From Maricaulis alexandrii (GTDB lineage Bacteria > Pseudomonadota > Alphaproteobacteria > Caulobacterales > Maricaulaceae): a stretch of 64,000 bases of DNA. A program made the position numbers and the translations under genes. Shown one piece after another: positions 1-8,969 of the stretch. The notes beneath the pieces are model-generated. The model saw only the letters and a program-made list of their open reading frames with translations. It searched no databases and had not been told where the DNA came from. Position 1 is the first letter of the stretch, and every line of letters begins with the position of its first letter. The DNA is taken from positions 111,221 to 175,220 of the forward strand of contig NZ_SWKP01000010.1 of NCBI RefSeq assembly GCF_005871165.1, read 5' to 3'.

Positions 1-176
1 CCCAGGCCGACATTCCGCCGGTGGCCCAGAATCAGCACCAGCCAAACTCCGCACCGGTGGCCCAGGGCCGGACCTATCTGTACGGCACGGACATGCCGGC
101 CGAGCAGACCTATTCCGAAGAAGTGCCGGTCGCCCAGGCCAGCTATTCCACCCGGACGCGCCGCCGCGCGCAGTAG
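1..176 (+). CDS. C-terminal end of an unidentified protein (partial)
   Basis: The reading frame open from position 3 ends at the TAG at 174-176. The 57 visible residues are rich in Gln, Pro and Ala, contain the short motif PVAQ three times and end in a basic RTRRRAQ tail. This composition suggests a low-complexity tail of an envelope or otherwise secreted protein, but no family is recognisable. A strong hairpin follows at 211-238, so this is the end of a transcription unit. The start lies outside the window. Confidence 0.6.
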   Translation, partial: QADIPPVAQNQHQPNSAPVAQGRTYLYGTDMPAEQTYSEEVPVAQASYSTRTRRRAQ

Positions 177-210
177 CGCACTGGACGCACAGGACTGAAA
201 CGCCAAGATG

Positions 211-240
211 AACGGCGCGGGCTCCGGCCCGCGCCGTTTG
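211..240 (+). terminator. Rho-independent terminator-like hairpin
   Basis: A perfect 12-bp stem (AACGGCGCGGGC at 211-222 and its complement at 227-238) encloses the tetraloop TCCG and is followed by a short T-containing tail (GTTTGT). It lies 35 bases after the stop of the upstream partial gene and just before the next gene. Confidence 0.7.
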
Positions 241-256
241 TCATGGGAGATCGATC

Positions 257-862
257 TTGGCCGTGCAGGATTACATGGTGGGTTATGGCAGCCTGTTGAG
301 CACCTATAGCCGCACCACCTATTCCGGCATCACCACGGACGCCCTGCCCGTCATCGCGGAGGGCTGGAAGCGTGGCTGGACCGTGCGCTATGGCGATGAA
401 CGGGCCACCTATGCCGGGGTCCGCCCGGTGCGTCACGCCCATCTCCATGCTGCCCTGGTCCCGACCGAGATCACCGACGCACTGCGCCATCGCGAGCGCG
501 GCTATGTCTTCACCCAGATCGATCCGGCCAGTGTCCATCATGCTGACGGACGCGGAACGCCGCTGCCAGAGGGGCGCTACTGGATCGTGGTCAATCGCGA
601 ACAGGTCAGCGCCGATCCGCACCACCCGATTCCGCAATCCTATGTCGACACCTGTCTGGTCGGCTGTCTGGAAACCGGCGGCGAAGCCCGGGCGCGGGCC
701 TTCATCCGCACCACCGAATTGTGGGATGCGCCCTGGATCGACGACCGGGCGGAAGAAACCCCGCTCTATCCCCGCCTGACCCCGCCCACACCGGAGCAGC
801 GCGACCAAATCGATGCCCTGCTCGCCGCAGAGGGCATCCTCAAATTCAGGACATCACGCTGA
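257..862 (+). CDS. Gamma-glutamylcyclotransferase-like (AIG2-like) protein
   Basis: The 201-residue product carries the glycine-rich YGSLL motif near its N-terminus (MVGYGSLLS), the substrate-binding loop of the gamma-glutamylcyclotransferase/AIG2 fold, followed by the WKRGW...Y segments typical of that fold. Members release 5-oxoproline from gamma-glutamyl compounds, but many bacterial homologues have unknown substrates, so the exact reaction here is open. The start is probably TTG at 257 because GGGAGA lies 7 bases upstream; GTG at 263 and ATG at 275 are alternatives. No signal peptide is visible, so the protein is probably cytoplasmic. It stands alone and faces the convergent aminotransferase gene, whose 3' end it overlaps by about 17 bases. 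Confidence 0.75.
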   Translation: MAVQDYMVGYGSLLSTYSRTTYSGITTDALPVIAEGWKRGWTVRYGDERATYAGVRPVRHAHLHAALVPTEITDALRHRERGYVFTQIDPASVHHADGRGTPLPEGRYWIVVNREQVSADPHHPIPQSYVDTCLVGCLETGGEARARAFIRTTELWDAPWIDDRAEETPLYPRLTPPTPEQRDQIDALLAAEGILKFRTSR

Positions 863-2492
863 CCGTGTCGACCAGGGCCCGGGCCTCCGCCAGGGCCTGA
901 CGCCGCAAGCGTTTCAGCGCCACATCATCCAACGGCCGTCGCGGGGTTGCCGGACGGGTCAGCAGGGTTTCGGGGAAGACACCGGTCGCGATGCGGTCCT
1001 GATCGTGTGACCATCCACCAGTGGTAGGATCAAGGCAGTATCGTGATGCCAAATTGGTCGCATGCTGAGCCAGGAACAGGACCGCTTCGATCAGGTATTG
1101 GACCTCGTCCGGTGACATGACCCAATGCAGACTGACCCGGCACCAGCCCGGTCTTGCCCCGGTTTCACCGTCCAGCACCTGGCGCCGGATCGCCTGTGTG
1201 GCCGCGTCATCCAGCCCCAACAGCGCATGCCCATAGGGTCCGGCACAGGAACAGCCCGCCCGCGACTGGATGCCGAACAGATCGTTCAGCAAGCGCGTCA
1301 CAAGCCGGGGCGGAACGATACCGCCCTCACTATCTCTCAGATTGAACGAGACAATTCCGATCCGGCGCGCCGGATCCTGGGGGCCGAGAATGTCGATGGA
1401 GGGGTGATCGGACCAGGCCTGGAAAGCCAGCTCAAGCGCTTCATGCTCGGCCTCGGCAATCCGCTCATGGCCGATTTCCGCCTGAAGTTTCAGGGCCAGG
1501 GCGGCCCGGACAAATTGCGGCAGACCCGGCGTCCCGGCCCGTTCGCGCGCCTCGATATCCTCAATGAAATCATGACCATCTGGCCAGACATAGCGAACCG
1601 TCCCGCCCGCACTCTGGGTCGGCGGCAAGGTCCGGTCATAGAGGGCGGAGGCCAGGACCAGCAGCCCGCAACTCCCCGGACCGCCAATGAATTTGTGCGG
1701 TGAGAAATACACCGCATCGATCCGCGCCTGCGGATCCCCGTCCGGGTGCATGTCGATCGGCAAATAGGGGGCGCTGGCCGCACAATCCAGACACAGGATC
1801 GCATCATGCGCGTGCAGAAGACGCGCCAGGGCCCGCACATCCGTCTTCACGCCTGTCACATTGGAGGCCGCTGAAAACGCACCGATTTTCCGCCTTCCGG
1901 CATGACGGGGATCGGCCAGCTCCCGGGCCAGCGCTGCCAGATCGATACCGCCTTCCGTGTCCAGCGGGATGGACACGGTCTCCGCCAGGCTCTCCCGCCA
2001 GGTCAACTCATTGGAATGATGTTCGTACGGCCCCAGAAACACGACCGTGTCTGCCGCCCGGTCCGCCTCGACGCCCAGCGCCTTGCGCGTCGCTGGCGCA
2101 ATGGCAAGCCCCAGTATTTCCTGGAGTTTATGGATTGCCCCGGTCGCGCCGGACCCGCAGGCGATCAGGCAGTCCGCCGGCCCCGCATTCACCGCATCCT
2201 TGATGACCCGTTCCGCCTCGCGCATCCAGGCATTCGAGACCCGGCCCGTTGCGCTGTCCTCTGTGTGGGGATTGGCATAGTCCGCATCGAGCTGCGCCAA
2301 GACCGCCTCGATCGGGTCATAGGCCCGGCCCGAGGCCGTGTAATCCGCATAGAGAAAGGGCCGCAGGCCGAAAGGCGTCTGCAATGTCTGCCCGGTTCCT
2401 GACAGGCCCTTGCGGACAGCAAGACGCGGGGCAGATGGGCGATCAGGGTCAAAAAAGGCTGTATCCGGCATGGTTTGCACAGACAAACACAA
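846..2492 (-). CDS. PLP-dependent class V aminotransferase / cysteine desulfurase-like protein
   Basis: The protein (up to 548 residues) has the class V aminotransferase fold. The pyridoxal phosphate lysine is in SPHKFIGG at about residue 267, preceded by the cofactor-binding Asp in LCLDCAASAPY and by a GSGATGAI loop near residue 113. It resembles the longer cysteine desulfurase/selenocysteine lyase-like enzymes of alphaproteobacteria rather than IscS or SufS, and the substrate cannot be read from sequence. A start at the second ATG (2471, MPDTAFF) is equally possible. The gene is divergent from an Lrp/AsnC regulator only 78 bases away, with a palindromic operator in the gap, which suggests amino-acid-responsive control. 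Confidence 0.8.
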   Translation of the reverse strand: MCLSVQTMPDTAFFDPDRPSAPRLAVRKGLSGTGQTLQTPFGLRPFLYADYTASGRAYDPIEAVLAQLDADYANPHTEDSATGRVSNAWMREAERVIKDAVNAGPADCLIACGSGATGAIHKLQEILGLAIAPATRKALGVEADRAADTVVFLGPYEHHSNELTWRESLAETVSIPLDTEGGIDLAALARELADPRHAGRRKIGAFSAASNVTGVKTDVRALARLLHAHDAILCLDCAASAPYLPIDMHPDGDPQARIDAVYFSPHKFIGGPGSCGLLVLASALYDRTLPPTQSAGGTVRYVWPDGHDFIEDIEARERAGTPGLPQFVRAALALKLQAEIGHERIAEAEHEALELAFQAWSDHPSIDILGPQDPARRIGIVSFNLRDSEGGIVPPRLVTRLLNDLFGIQSRAGCSCAGPYGHALLGLDDAATQAIRRQVLDGETGARPGWCRVSLHWVMSPDEVQYLIEAVLFLAQHATNLASRYCLDPTTGGWSHDQDRIATGVFPETLLTRPATPRRPLDDVALKRLRRQALAEARALVDTVSVMS

Positions 2493-2536
2493 ACCGGCCG
2501 CCGATATTCACCAATTTCCCCTAGTGTCAGCCCATG

Positions 2537-2572
2537 ATATGAGTGAATTTCACTACCACATGGCACTCATAT
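2537..2572. promoter_or_regulatory. Probable Lrp/AsnC operator in the divergent promoter
   Basis: Two nested dyads lie between the aminotransferase and the Lrp-family gene. AGTGAATTTCACT (2542-2554) is a perfect 6-bp inverted repeat around one T, close to the AT-centred 15-bp Lrp consensus. ATATGAGTG (2537-2545) is repeated inverted as CACTCATAT (2564-2572) and reaches into the regulator start codon. Autoregulation plus control of the divergent gene is the natural inference. Confidence 0.6.
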
Positions 2573-3026
2573 GGACATTGATGACTATGATATCCGGCTT
2601 CTCCGAGCGGTTCAGAGCGACTCGGACCGGACCGTACAGCAATTGGCGGACCTGATCGGCCTGTCGGCCACCCCGACGGCCCGCCGTCTCAAACGCCTCG
2701 CCGATGCCGGCATTATCCGCAAGCATGTCGCCCTGCTGGATCCGGAGGCGCTGGACCTGCAGGCCACCCTCTTCATCACGGTACGCACCAGTCACCATGA
2801 CGCGGAATGGCTGACCCGGTTTGCCGAGGGCGTGAAACGCATGCCGGAAGTGATCGAATTCTACCGGCTCAGTGGCGATATCGACTATCTGATCAAGCTT
2901 TGTCTGCCCGATGTGAAAGCCTATGACGCGGTTTACAAGAAGCTGATCGCCATCGCGCCCCTGTCCGATGTCTCCGCCAGCTTCGCCATGGAAGCCATCA
3001 AGAACACAACGGAATTGCCCGTTTAG
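2571..3026 (+). CDS. Lrp/AsnC family transcriptional regulator
   Basis: The 151-residue protein has an N-terminal winged helix-turn-helix (DYDIRLLRAVQSDSDRTV, then LADLIGLSATPTARRLKRL) at about residues 4-60 and a C-terminal RAM/AsnC ligand-binding domain (residues 65-145), the usual length and order for the family. Such regulators sense amino acids and bind DNA as dimers to hexadecamers. The adjacent divergent aminotransferase is the likely target. No clear Shine-Dalgarno sequence precedes ATG 2571, and the operator arm overlaps that codon, so the mRNA may be nearly leaderless. Confidence 0.9.
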   Translation: MDIDDYDIRLLRAVQSDSDRTVQQLADLIGLSATPTARRLKRLADAGIIRKHVALLDPEALDLQATLFITVRTSHHDAEWLTRFAEGVKRMPEVIEFYRLSGDIDYLIKLCLPDVKAYDAVYKKLIAIAPLSDVSASFAMEAIKNTTELPV

Positions 3027-3062
3027 ACAGGGTCTTGCGCTTGCATGCCCGGCAGGGATGCG

Positions 3063-3078
3063 GGAAGCTTGCGCTTCC
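3063..3078. repeat. Short hairpin between the Lrp-family gene and the MFS gene
   Basis: GGAAGC (3063-3068) and GCTTCC (3073-3078) form a perfect 6-bp stem around the loop TTGC in the 77-bp gap. There is no T-tract, so a processing or stability element is as likely as a weak terminator. Confidence 0.35.
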
Positions 3079-3103
3079 GGCCACCCGAAACCCTGTGGGA
3101 CTG

Positions 3104-4468
3104 ATGACCGATACTTCCGACACGCACCGCCCCCGCCACTCTGCCACCGAGAGCTATCGCAATGTCGCGGCGATCGTGGCGGCCCTGTCCATCCTGCAGA
3201 TGGCGGCCGGTGCCCTGTCCGTGGTCGGACCGCTGTCGCTGATCAGCTCCGGCGCATCCTCTTTCAAGATCGGTCTCATCGTGGCGGGCTATGCCACAGG
3301 CTTCCTGCTCGGTGCCAATTTCGCGCCGCGGGAAATCGCCCGCATCGGGCATATCCGCGCCATCGCCGGCTTTGCTGCCATCACGGCCATTGCCGTGGCG
3401 GCCCTCTATCTGTCGACGGCCACCGCCTGGTGGCTGGTCATGCAATTCATCATGGGACTCTGTGTCGCCAGCTTCCTCGCCGCCGGCGAAAGCTGGGTCG
3501 CCGATGCCGCGCCGCCGGAACGCCGGGGTGCCATTCTGGCCTTCTACCTGGTCGCTGCGAAGATCGGTTTCATCATCGGCCCCTTCCTGGTGGCCGGTAT
3601 CGAACCCGGTGTCGCCGCCGGCTTCCTTGTCGTGGCGGCGCTCTACACGGCCAGCCTGGTGCCCGCGACGGCCACCAATCGCGCCCAGCCCGCGCCACCA
3701 ACATCCGAAAGCTTCGGCCCGCTCAAGGTCTTCCGGATTGCCCCGTCCGCCATCATCGCCGCAATGGCGGCCGGCCTCGTCAACGGACCGGTCATGCAGC
3801 TTTATGCGGTCTTTGTCGGCGGCTTGGGAACCGAGTCCGTCGTCCAGACGGCCGCCCTGTTCAACGCCTTCCTCGTCGGCGGGTCCGTACTGGCGCAATG
3901 GCCGGCCGGCCTTCTCTCCGACCGGATGGACCGACGGATCGTGATCGCCGGATTGGCCCTGACCGCCGGGATCGGCGCACTCGGACTGGGCCTGCTGTCC
4001 GGCGTCCTGCCCCTCATCCTGGTCTTGGCGATTGCCGCGGTCTGGGGGGCCGGCGCGCAATCCTATTACGGCATTGCGGTCGCCCATGCGGCGGACCGCG
4101 CGCCGGACGGCCAGGCCACCAACATGATGTCCGGCATCCTGATCGTTTATGGCCTGGGCACCATGATCGGACCGGTACTGGCCGGCGTCGTCATGGCCCT
4201 GCTGGGCCCCTCTGCCCTCTTCCTCTATGCGTCTGTGATCCTCTTCGCCCTGTTCGGCATCATGTTGTATCGCCGCGGCGGCAAGGCTCCTGTGGTTTCC
4301 GACGACAAGGCCGATTTCGAGCCGACATCGGCAACCAGTGTGGCAGTGTATGACCTGACGGAATTCGCCAGTGACGAGGACGGTGACGGGATCACAGAAC
4401 CGTCCGGCCTGGATGAAGCCGACGATGATGGCCGCGCAGACCCTGACGAAAACTATTGGGAACGCTAG
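3104..4468 (+). CDS. Major facilitator superfamily transporter with acidic C-terminal tail
   Basis: The 454-residue product has twelve predicted hydrophobic segments from about residue 25 to 400, with the MFS-like loop LLSDRMDRRIVIAG between the halves. It looks like the YcaD-type branch of sugar or drug efflux carriers, but the substrate is unknown. I chose ATG 3104 (MTDTSDTH) over an upstream in-frame start because the extension is unlike a membrane protein start. The last 50 residues form a hydrophilic, strongly acidic tail containing DEDGDG, reminiscent of calcium-binding DxDxDG loops but without the full EF-hand spacing. Co-transcription with the upstream Lrp-family gene is possible. Confidence 0.85.
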   Translation: MTDTSDTHRPRHSATESYRNVAAIVAALSILQMAAGALSVVGPLSLISSGASSFKIGLIVAGYATGFLLGANFAPREIARIGHIRAIAGFAAITAIAVAALYLSTATAWWLVMQFIMGLCVASFLAAGESWVADAAPPERRGAILAFYLVAAKIGFIIGPFLVAGIEPGVAAGFLVVAALYTASLVPATATNRAQPAPPTSESFGPLKVFRIAPSAIIAAMAAGLVNGPVMQLYAVFVGGLGTESVVQTAALFNAFLVGGSVLAQWPAGLLSDRMDRRIVIAGLALTAGIGALGLGLLSGVLPLILVLAIAAVWGAGAQSYYGIAVAHAADRAPDGQATNMMSGILIVYGLGTMIGPVLAGVVMALLGPSALFLYASVILFALFGIMLYRRGGKAPVVSDDKADFEPTSATSVAVYDLTEFASDEDGDGITEPSGLDEADDDGRADPDENYWER

Positions 4469-4837
4469 GCCCGCCGCCCATCGCCGGCCCTGCCACGTCA
4501 CGAATGGCGCTGTTCACCACACTATAGACACGCCCTCTCCGACGAACGGAGCAATGCGCCAAGTGCTGTCCCACTGCTTATATGCGCAACGCTTCCCGGG
4601 ACTAGGCCTATACTAAAAACAAATATCCACCCCCTGAAATATTCAACCCGGTAAATTCTTGTATTAGTCCGGTGAGACGAGCGAATTTTCCTGCCATTGA
4701 ATTTTTAAATCGGCAAATCATTACATCCAAAATCAGTAGCTGCCCTTGATTCCGGCCCTGAAAACACTATCCCTAAGACCCGAAACAATTCGACGGTCCC
4801 CCAGGGCCGCACGCTGAAACGGAGTTAGCCAAACAGT
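4469..4837. other. Intergenic, AT-rich promoter region
   Basis: This 369-base gap contains no convincing gene. The stretch from about 4605 to 4740 is markedly AT-rich for this genome and probably holds the promoter of the gene at 4838; I could not assign defined -35 and -10 boxes. Confidence 0.4.
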
Positions 4838-5326
4838 ATGAGACATCGCCAAAGCCCCACCCGGGTCGCCACCTTTGTGGCCGAAGCCGTCAATATTCGT
4901 CAGATGCAAACCACGACCGAAGCCCTGCAGCGCAATAACCGCCGCGCCGTGCTCGTGTCCGACCAGCACGCCCTGCTGCGTGGTTTCAACGGCCCGGCGG
5001 AGCTGAACTTTGCGATTGCCGAACTGACCGCGGATGTCGACCCGGCCACGCATGAGGCGCTTGTCCTGATGGATGGCTCCGACAAGCTCGATGCGAGTGC
5101 CCGTGACCTGGCCAAACGCTTCATGGACGCCGGCAAGCCGGTCATCGCCCTGAGTGGTGCGGCCGGACTGGTCTCTGCCCTGGTCGGCAATGACGCCCCG
5201 TCGGCGGATACGGCCTCGGCCCTGATCGACGGTCAGCTTTACCAGGTGACGGATGAGGATGCGGACTGGAAGCTGCTGACCGCCGTCAGCGAGCGCCTCG
5301 ACGCCCAGCAGGCCGTGCACGCCTGA
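4838..5326 (+). CDS. DJ-1/PfpI-like protein lacking the catalytic cysteine
   Basis: The 162-residue protein follows the DJ-1/PfpI (class I amidotransferase-like) layout. It has a beta strand RRAVLVSD, a FNGPAELNFAIAEL segment corresponding to the family's glycine-rich turn, an ALVLMDGSDKL strand in place of the usual LVLPGG, and GKPVIALSGAAGLVSAL at the nucleophile elbow. Family members have Cys in AICHGP at that elbow; here the position is Ser-Gly, so peptidase or glyoxalase chemistry is unlikely. A binding or structural role is inferred. A GGAG motif lies about 13 bases before ATG 4838, rather far away; ATG 4904 is an alternative. The gene is monocistronic, with an AT-rich leader and a strong terminator. 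Confidence 0.55.
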   Translation: MRHRQSPTRVATFVAEAVNIRQMQTTTEALQRNNRRAVLVSDQHALLRGFNGPAELNFAIAELTADVDPATHEALVLMDGSDKLDASARDLAKRFMDAGKPVIALSGAAGLVSALVGNDAPSADTASALIDGQLYQVTDEDADWKLLTAVSERLDAQQAVHA

Positions 5327-5357
5327 TTTCGGCCTCCACCGGACGTGATGACAAAAG

Positions 5358-5390
5358 AAAAGGGCGTGCCGGCAACCGGCACGCCCTTTT
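5358..5390. terminator. Bidirectional Rho-independent terminator
   Basis: A perfect 15-bp stem (AAAAGGGCGTGCCGG at 5358-5372 paired with 5376-5390) around a CAA loop ends in TTTT on both strands. It separates the convergent DJ-1-like gene and porin gene and should serve both. Confidence 0.9.
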
Positions 5391-5414
5391 CCGCCCAATG
5401 CGACACTGACAAGG

Positions 5415-6638
5415 TCAGCGCGAATAGCTCAGGATGATCCAGTTCTTGGTTCGATCCGCCGGCGCCGGGGCCACATCCGGCCCGTCATACTCGGCAAATT
5501 GCCAGGACAGCTCGAATCCGCCCGGCAATTCCGCGCTGACGAAAGCATCCCATTCCTCGCCCAGATCGGCGCCCAGCCGTTCGGACTGGAAATCATGGTA
5601 GCGGACCCCCGCTTCCAGTCCGCGGACCCAGCCCGCGTCCCAGCCGAGCCCATAGCTGGCCATGACATTGAAATCCTCGACACCGTCAACCGTGCCCTGG
5701 CGGCCACCGCCTGAGAAGGCATCGGCCCAGCCCAGCACACCATGGTTCTTGCCCAGCGGGTTGGACACGCCGGTCGAGCCATTGCCGTCGACGATGTCGT
5801 AGCCGATGGCCAGCTCGGCCCCACCGCGTGACACGGACAGGTCCGTTGAGATCAGGTTGAGATCGAAATCGGTGGTGGCGGAGCCATAGTCGGACTGATG
5901 GGACGCCATGACCGCATAGTCGATCTCATAAGCCCCGCGTTCGACACCGCCATTGATCCGCGTGCCCCAGGTCTGGTTGGAGCGTTCTTCACGGCCCGGC
6001 TCGGTGATATCGATCAGGTAGAGGAAGCCCGAGACACCCAGCGCGTCGGACGCGGTGTAGTGGACGTTGAAGAGGTGGCTGTCGCTATCCCAGTTGGAGT
6101 CATCGCCCGGACCGCGATTGACCTGGTCGTGATAGACATAGGTCGCGCGCCAGTCGCCCCGGGTATAGTCGACACGGAGCGCGTCGTGGGAGTTCTTGTC
6201 CTGACGATGCCCGGCCGAGGCCACGAAGCGACCATCATCGAAGTCCAGATACTGGCGACCGACAGTCACCGAGACATGCTCATTGAAAGCATAGCTCGCC
6301 TGAAGCCGGTTCAACTCGGTGAAGGCCCCATCAGAGATAGAAGTATACTGGCTCAGCCCGTTGAGACCGGAATTATAGTCATCATCCCCGTCCAGGGCGA
6401 CGACGTTTTCGACTTCACCCAGGAAGGTGAACCCGTTCCAGTCCGGCGAACGCCAGCCCAGACGGGTCCGCAGCGTGGTCGCATCCGCGCCCAGCTTGCC
6501 GTCCTGGTCGGCATTCTCGTAGCGCGCCCGCATGTCAAGGAAGACGGTACCGTTTTCGCCATCGGCCAGAGCCGCAGTTGGCAGGGCCATCATCAGGCCA
6601 GCGGTCGCCAGCAGAAGGTTTTTGGGGTTCATGATCAT
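5415..6638 (-). CDS. Outer-membrane beta-barrel porin (alginate-export-like)
   Basis: The 407-residue protein starts with a signal peptide (MNPKNLLLATAGLMMALPTAALA) and continues as alternating amphipathic strands with many Asp/Gly/Asn turns, ending in a final strand (WIILSYSR). The motifs DMRARYENADQDG, TTLRTRLGWRSPDWNGF and VGRQYLDFDDGRFV resemble the alginate-export/OprD-like barrel family. It is probably an outer-membrane channel for an anionic or carbohydrate ligand, but the substrate cannot be told. The start may be the second Met (MNPKN). It lies 14 bases downstream of a chemoreceptor on the same strand, so the two may be co-transcribed and functionally linked. Confidence 0.75.
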   Translation of the reverse strand: MIMNPKNLLLATAGLMMALPTAALADGENGTVFLDMRARYENADQDGKLGADATTLRTRLGWRSPDWNGFTFLGEVENVVALDGDDDYNSGLNGLSQYTSISDGAFTELNRLQASYAFNEHVSVTVGRQYLDFDDGRFVASAGHRQDKNSHDALRVDYTRGDWRATYVYHDQVNRGPGDDSNWDSDSHLFNVHYTASDALGVSGFLYLIDITEPGREERSNQTWGTRINGGVERGAYEIDYAVMASHQSDYGSATTDFDLNLISTDLSVSRGGAELAIGYDIVDGNGSTGVSNPLGKNHGVLGWADAFSGGGRQGTVDGVEDFNVMASYGLGWDAGWVRGLEAGVRYHDFQSERLGADLGEEWDAFVSAELPGGFELSWQFAEYDGPDVAPAPADRTKNWIILSYSR

Positions 6639-6652
6639 CTCCTGTGGACCTC

Positions 6653-8326
6653 TTAGGCAGCCCGGATGCTGTCGAGGAATTGCTCGAATTCGGACTTCCA
6701 GGCCTTGTGACGGCTGGACATTTCCGATGCGGCTTCGAGTACGGAACGGGACACGGAATCGGTCTCGCTGGTGAAACCGGCCACGCGTTCCACATCGTCG
6801 GCCGCAGACGTGGTCCCGTCCTGGGCCCGCTGCGCGGACTCGGCAATTTCAGACGTGGCGACACGTTGCTGTTCGATGGCCGAGGCCGAGGCCACAGCCA
6901 GTTCTCCCAGCTGCGTGACGGCTTCCAGCGCCTTGGCGGCAGAGGCCGTACACTGGTCGGTCGCCGACTGGATGCCGGAGACGCGTTCTGCGATCTGCTG
7001 CGTGGCCTGCGTAGTCTGTTCGGCCAGCGCCTTCACTTCCGATGCGACGACCGCAAAGCCCTTGCCGGCTTCACCGGCCCGCGCCGCCTCGATGGTGGCG
7101 TTGAGCGCCAGAAGGTTGGTCTGGCTGGCAATCGTCTCGATCAGGTCGATGATCTCGCCGATCGCAGAGGCCGACTGGGCCAGTTCCTGGATCACATCGG
7201 CACTGTTGGAGGTTTCCGTGCCGGCCTGTTGCGACAGTTCGCTGGTCCGGGTCACCTGGGTGGAGACTTCACTGATCGACGCCGCCAGTTCCTCGGAGGC
7301 TGCGGCCACGGCCTGCACGCTCGAGGCGGCATGGCCGGCGGCTTCGCGCGCCGAACCGGACGCGGTCGCGGCTTCACCCGATGTCGACTGCATCTGCGAG
7401 GCCGACGAAGAGAGTTGTTCCGAAGCCGCCATCACGCTGGCGAGCAATTCGGTCGAGACCCGTTCGAAATGGACAACCGCGGCTTCGGTGCGGGCTTGGC
7501 GCTCGGCTTTGGCCTCGGCTTCGGCCGCCTCGCGAGCCCGCATGTCATCCGCCGCCTTGAGCGCGTCATGAAGCGTCGTGATCGAGCGGGCCAGATCACC
7601 GAACTCGTCCTTGCGCTCGGTGCCGGGAATGTCCATGCCGCGCTGGCCTTCCGCCAGCGCCCCGACCACCTGCATCACGGTTTCAAAGGCCGCACGGATA
7701 GTGCCGCCAATGACCCGGGTCAGCAGGAAGAGACCGGCCGCCGTCAGCACCACGGCCGCGATCGCGACCCAGAAGGTCATGCGCGCCATGTTCTCCAGAT
7801 CGCCCCAGGCCTGTTCCAGATCCGCACGCGAGCCGTCCCGCACCGTCTCAACGGCCGTGTCGAGATTGTCATCAAACGCAGCGAGCGCATCGATGAAACG
7901 CCCGGTCTCTGCCTCGGACCGGTTGCCCGCATCCGCCGTGTAGTCGCGAACCAAACGATCCAGGTCGGCAAAGTCACGCTGCATTTGCTGCAGGGTTGCC
8001 CGGTATTCGGCCTTGTGCACCGTACTTTCTGCATCGCTCAGCGAAATGCCGAAATCCACCAGATTACCCTCGGCCGCCTCGACCCGTTCCGGGGTCGGCT
8101 GGGCCGCCATGAGATAGGTGTCGCGCAACAGGGAGGCGAGATCCTTCTCGGCCGAGTTGGCTGCCATGAGGCTCATCGTCGCTTGTCGCGCATCAACTTC
8201 GTATTCCGAAGTCACACCCCGGACGATCGTGTTGACGCCGACATAGGCGAGCATGAGCGAGACGGATGCGACGGCAAGCAGGGTCAGTCGGGCCTTGAGC
8301 GACAGGCGGTCGAGGAAGTTGGACAT
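6653..8326 (-). CDS. Transmembrane methyl-accepting chemotaxis protein
   Basis: This 557-residue chemoreceptor starts with a membrane helix at about residues 12-35, followed by a periplasmic four-helix-bundle-like sensor (residues 36-185) and a second membrane helix ([20 protein letters not shown]). A HAMP-like linker and a long coiled-coil signalling domain follow, with the conserved tip sequences [18 protein letters not shown] and [15 protein letters not shown] 8326 is chosen because AAAGG lies just upstream; an in-frame TTG at 8341 overlaps that site. It should couple through CheW to CheA, but no che genes are in the window. The neighbouring porin may supply its ligand. Confidence 0.92.
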   Translation of the reverse strand: MSNFLDRLSLKARLTLLAVASVSLMLAYVGVNTIVRGVTSEYEVDARQATMSLMAANSAEKDLASLLRDTYLMAAQPTPERVEAAEGNLVDFGISLSDAESTVHKAEYRATLQQMQRDFADLDRLVRDYTADAGNRSEAETGRFIDALAAFDDNLDTAVETVRDGSRADLEQAWGDLENMARMTFWVAIAAVVLTAAGLFLLTRVIGGTIRAAFETVMQVVGALAEGQRGMDIPGTERKDEFGDLARSITTLHDALKAADDMRAREAAEAEAKAERQARTEAAVVHFERVSTELLASVMAASEQLSSSASQMQSTSGEAATASGSAREAAGHAASSVQAVAAASEELAASISEVSTQVTRTSELSQQAGTETSNSADVIQELAQSASAIGEIIDLIETIASQTNLLALNATIEAARAGEAGKGFAVVASEVKALAEQTTQATQQIAERVSGIQSATDQCTASAAKALEAVTQLGELAVASASAIEQQRVATSEIAESAQRAQDGTTSAADDVERVAGFTSETDSVSRSVLEAASEMSSRHKAWKSEFEQFLDSIRAA

Positions 8327-8859
8327 GGGGCTGCCTTTCAATTCACGGGCGCAAATGCGGCCTTCACGTGGTCATCGGCTGGCAAGCTTAATCATTCCTT
8401 TCGACGCTACCTTAGGTAACCCGTTGAAAGCGCATATAATATTGAATTGGCCCCGATAACGCCCGCCGAACAGCGTTCGCAATTGGCGTAAACCCCTATC
8501 GCAACAGGACCTTTCGCCAAACAAGGCTCCTGCGAGGTTTTAGATTATGACTAAAAGGAGATGCGGCGGTGACGTGAACACCGCCGCATCCAATTGAAGG
8601 ACAAGGCTTCCTGGCCTTCAGGAGACGCGCGCCTTACTCGGAGGGATACAAGCCGATTGAAACCGCGCCGCGACCGGGGCAGGCCCCGGCCACCCCCGTA
8701 TTCAAGGCGACACGCGCCGGGCTTTCCATGTGATTGCGATCAATTCCCGCTGTTCGCGACCAGCGCCATCCCTGTCGATGAACGACGCACAAGACACGGC
8801 GAGCGCAAGCCGGACCGGCGGTCACACGCGATCCGCAGCAGTATGACTTTGGGAAAAAA
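8327..8859. other. Intergenic region upstream of the chemoreceptor
   Basis: The 533 bases hold no convincing gene. A 12-bp perfect hairpin lies at 8560-8590, and the dyad TACCTTAGGTA is near 8410 in the chemoreceptor leader. A short minus-strand frame ending at 8634 runs through the tRNA and is not credible upstream. Its last ~31 residues (from ATG near 8730) could be a tiny ORF but have no recognisable motif. Confidence 0.4.
8560..8590 (-). terminator. Hairpin terminator-like structure downstream of tRNA-Arg
   Basis: GATGCGGCGGTG (8560-8571) pairs perfectly with CACCGCCGCATC (8579-8590). On the minus strand the hairpin is followed by a T-rich TCCTTTTAG, which suits termination of minus-strand transcription coming from the tRNA. 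Confidence 0.55.
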
Positions 8860-8936
8860 TGGCGCACCGGGGAAGATTCGAACTCCCGACCCCCAGATTC
8901 GTAGTCTGGTGCTCTATCCAGCTGAGCTACCGGTGC
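8860..8936 (-). tRNA. tRNA-Arg (anticodon ACG)
   Basis: Read on the minus strand, this 77-base gene has a complete cloverleaf: 7-bp acceptor stem GCACCGG/CCGGTGC, D-loop AGCTCAGCTGGATAGAGC, anticodon stem CCAGA/TCTGG with loop CTACGAA (anticodon ACG), and the T-loop GTTCGAATC. The 3' CCA is encoded. ACG is the usual A34 (inosine) arginine tRNA for CGN codons. Confidence 0.96.
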
Positions 8937-8969
8937 AGGCCGTAGGCTTCGAGGTCTCAGCCCCGAAGA

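Noticed and set aside
3023..4501. 492-residue minus-strand frame opposite the MFS gene
   Set aside because: It has no domain and mirrors the third-position GC bias of the real transmembrane protein gene.
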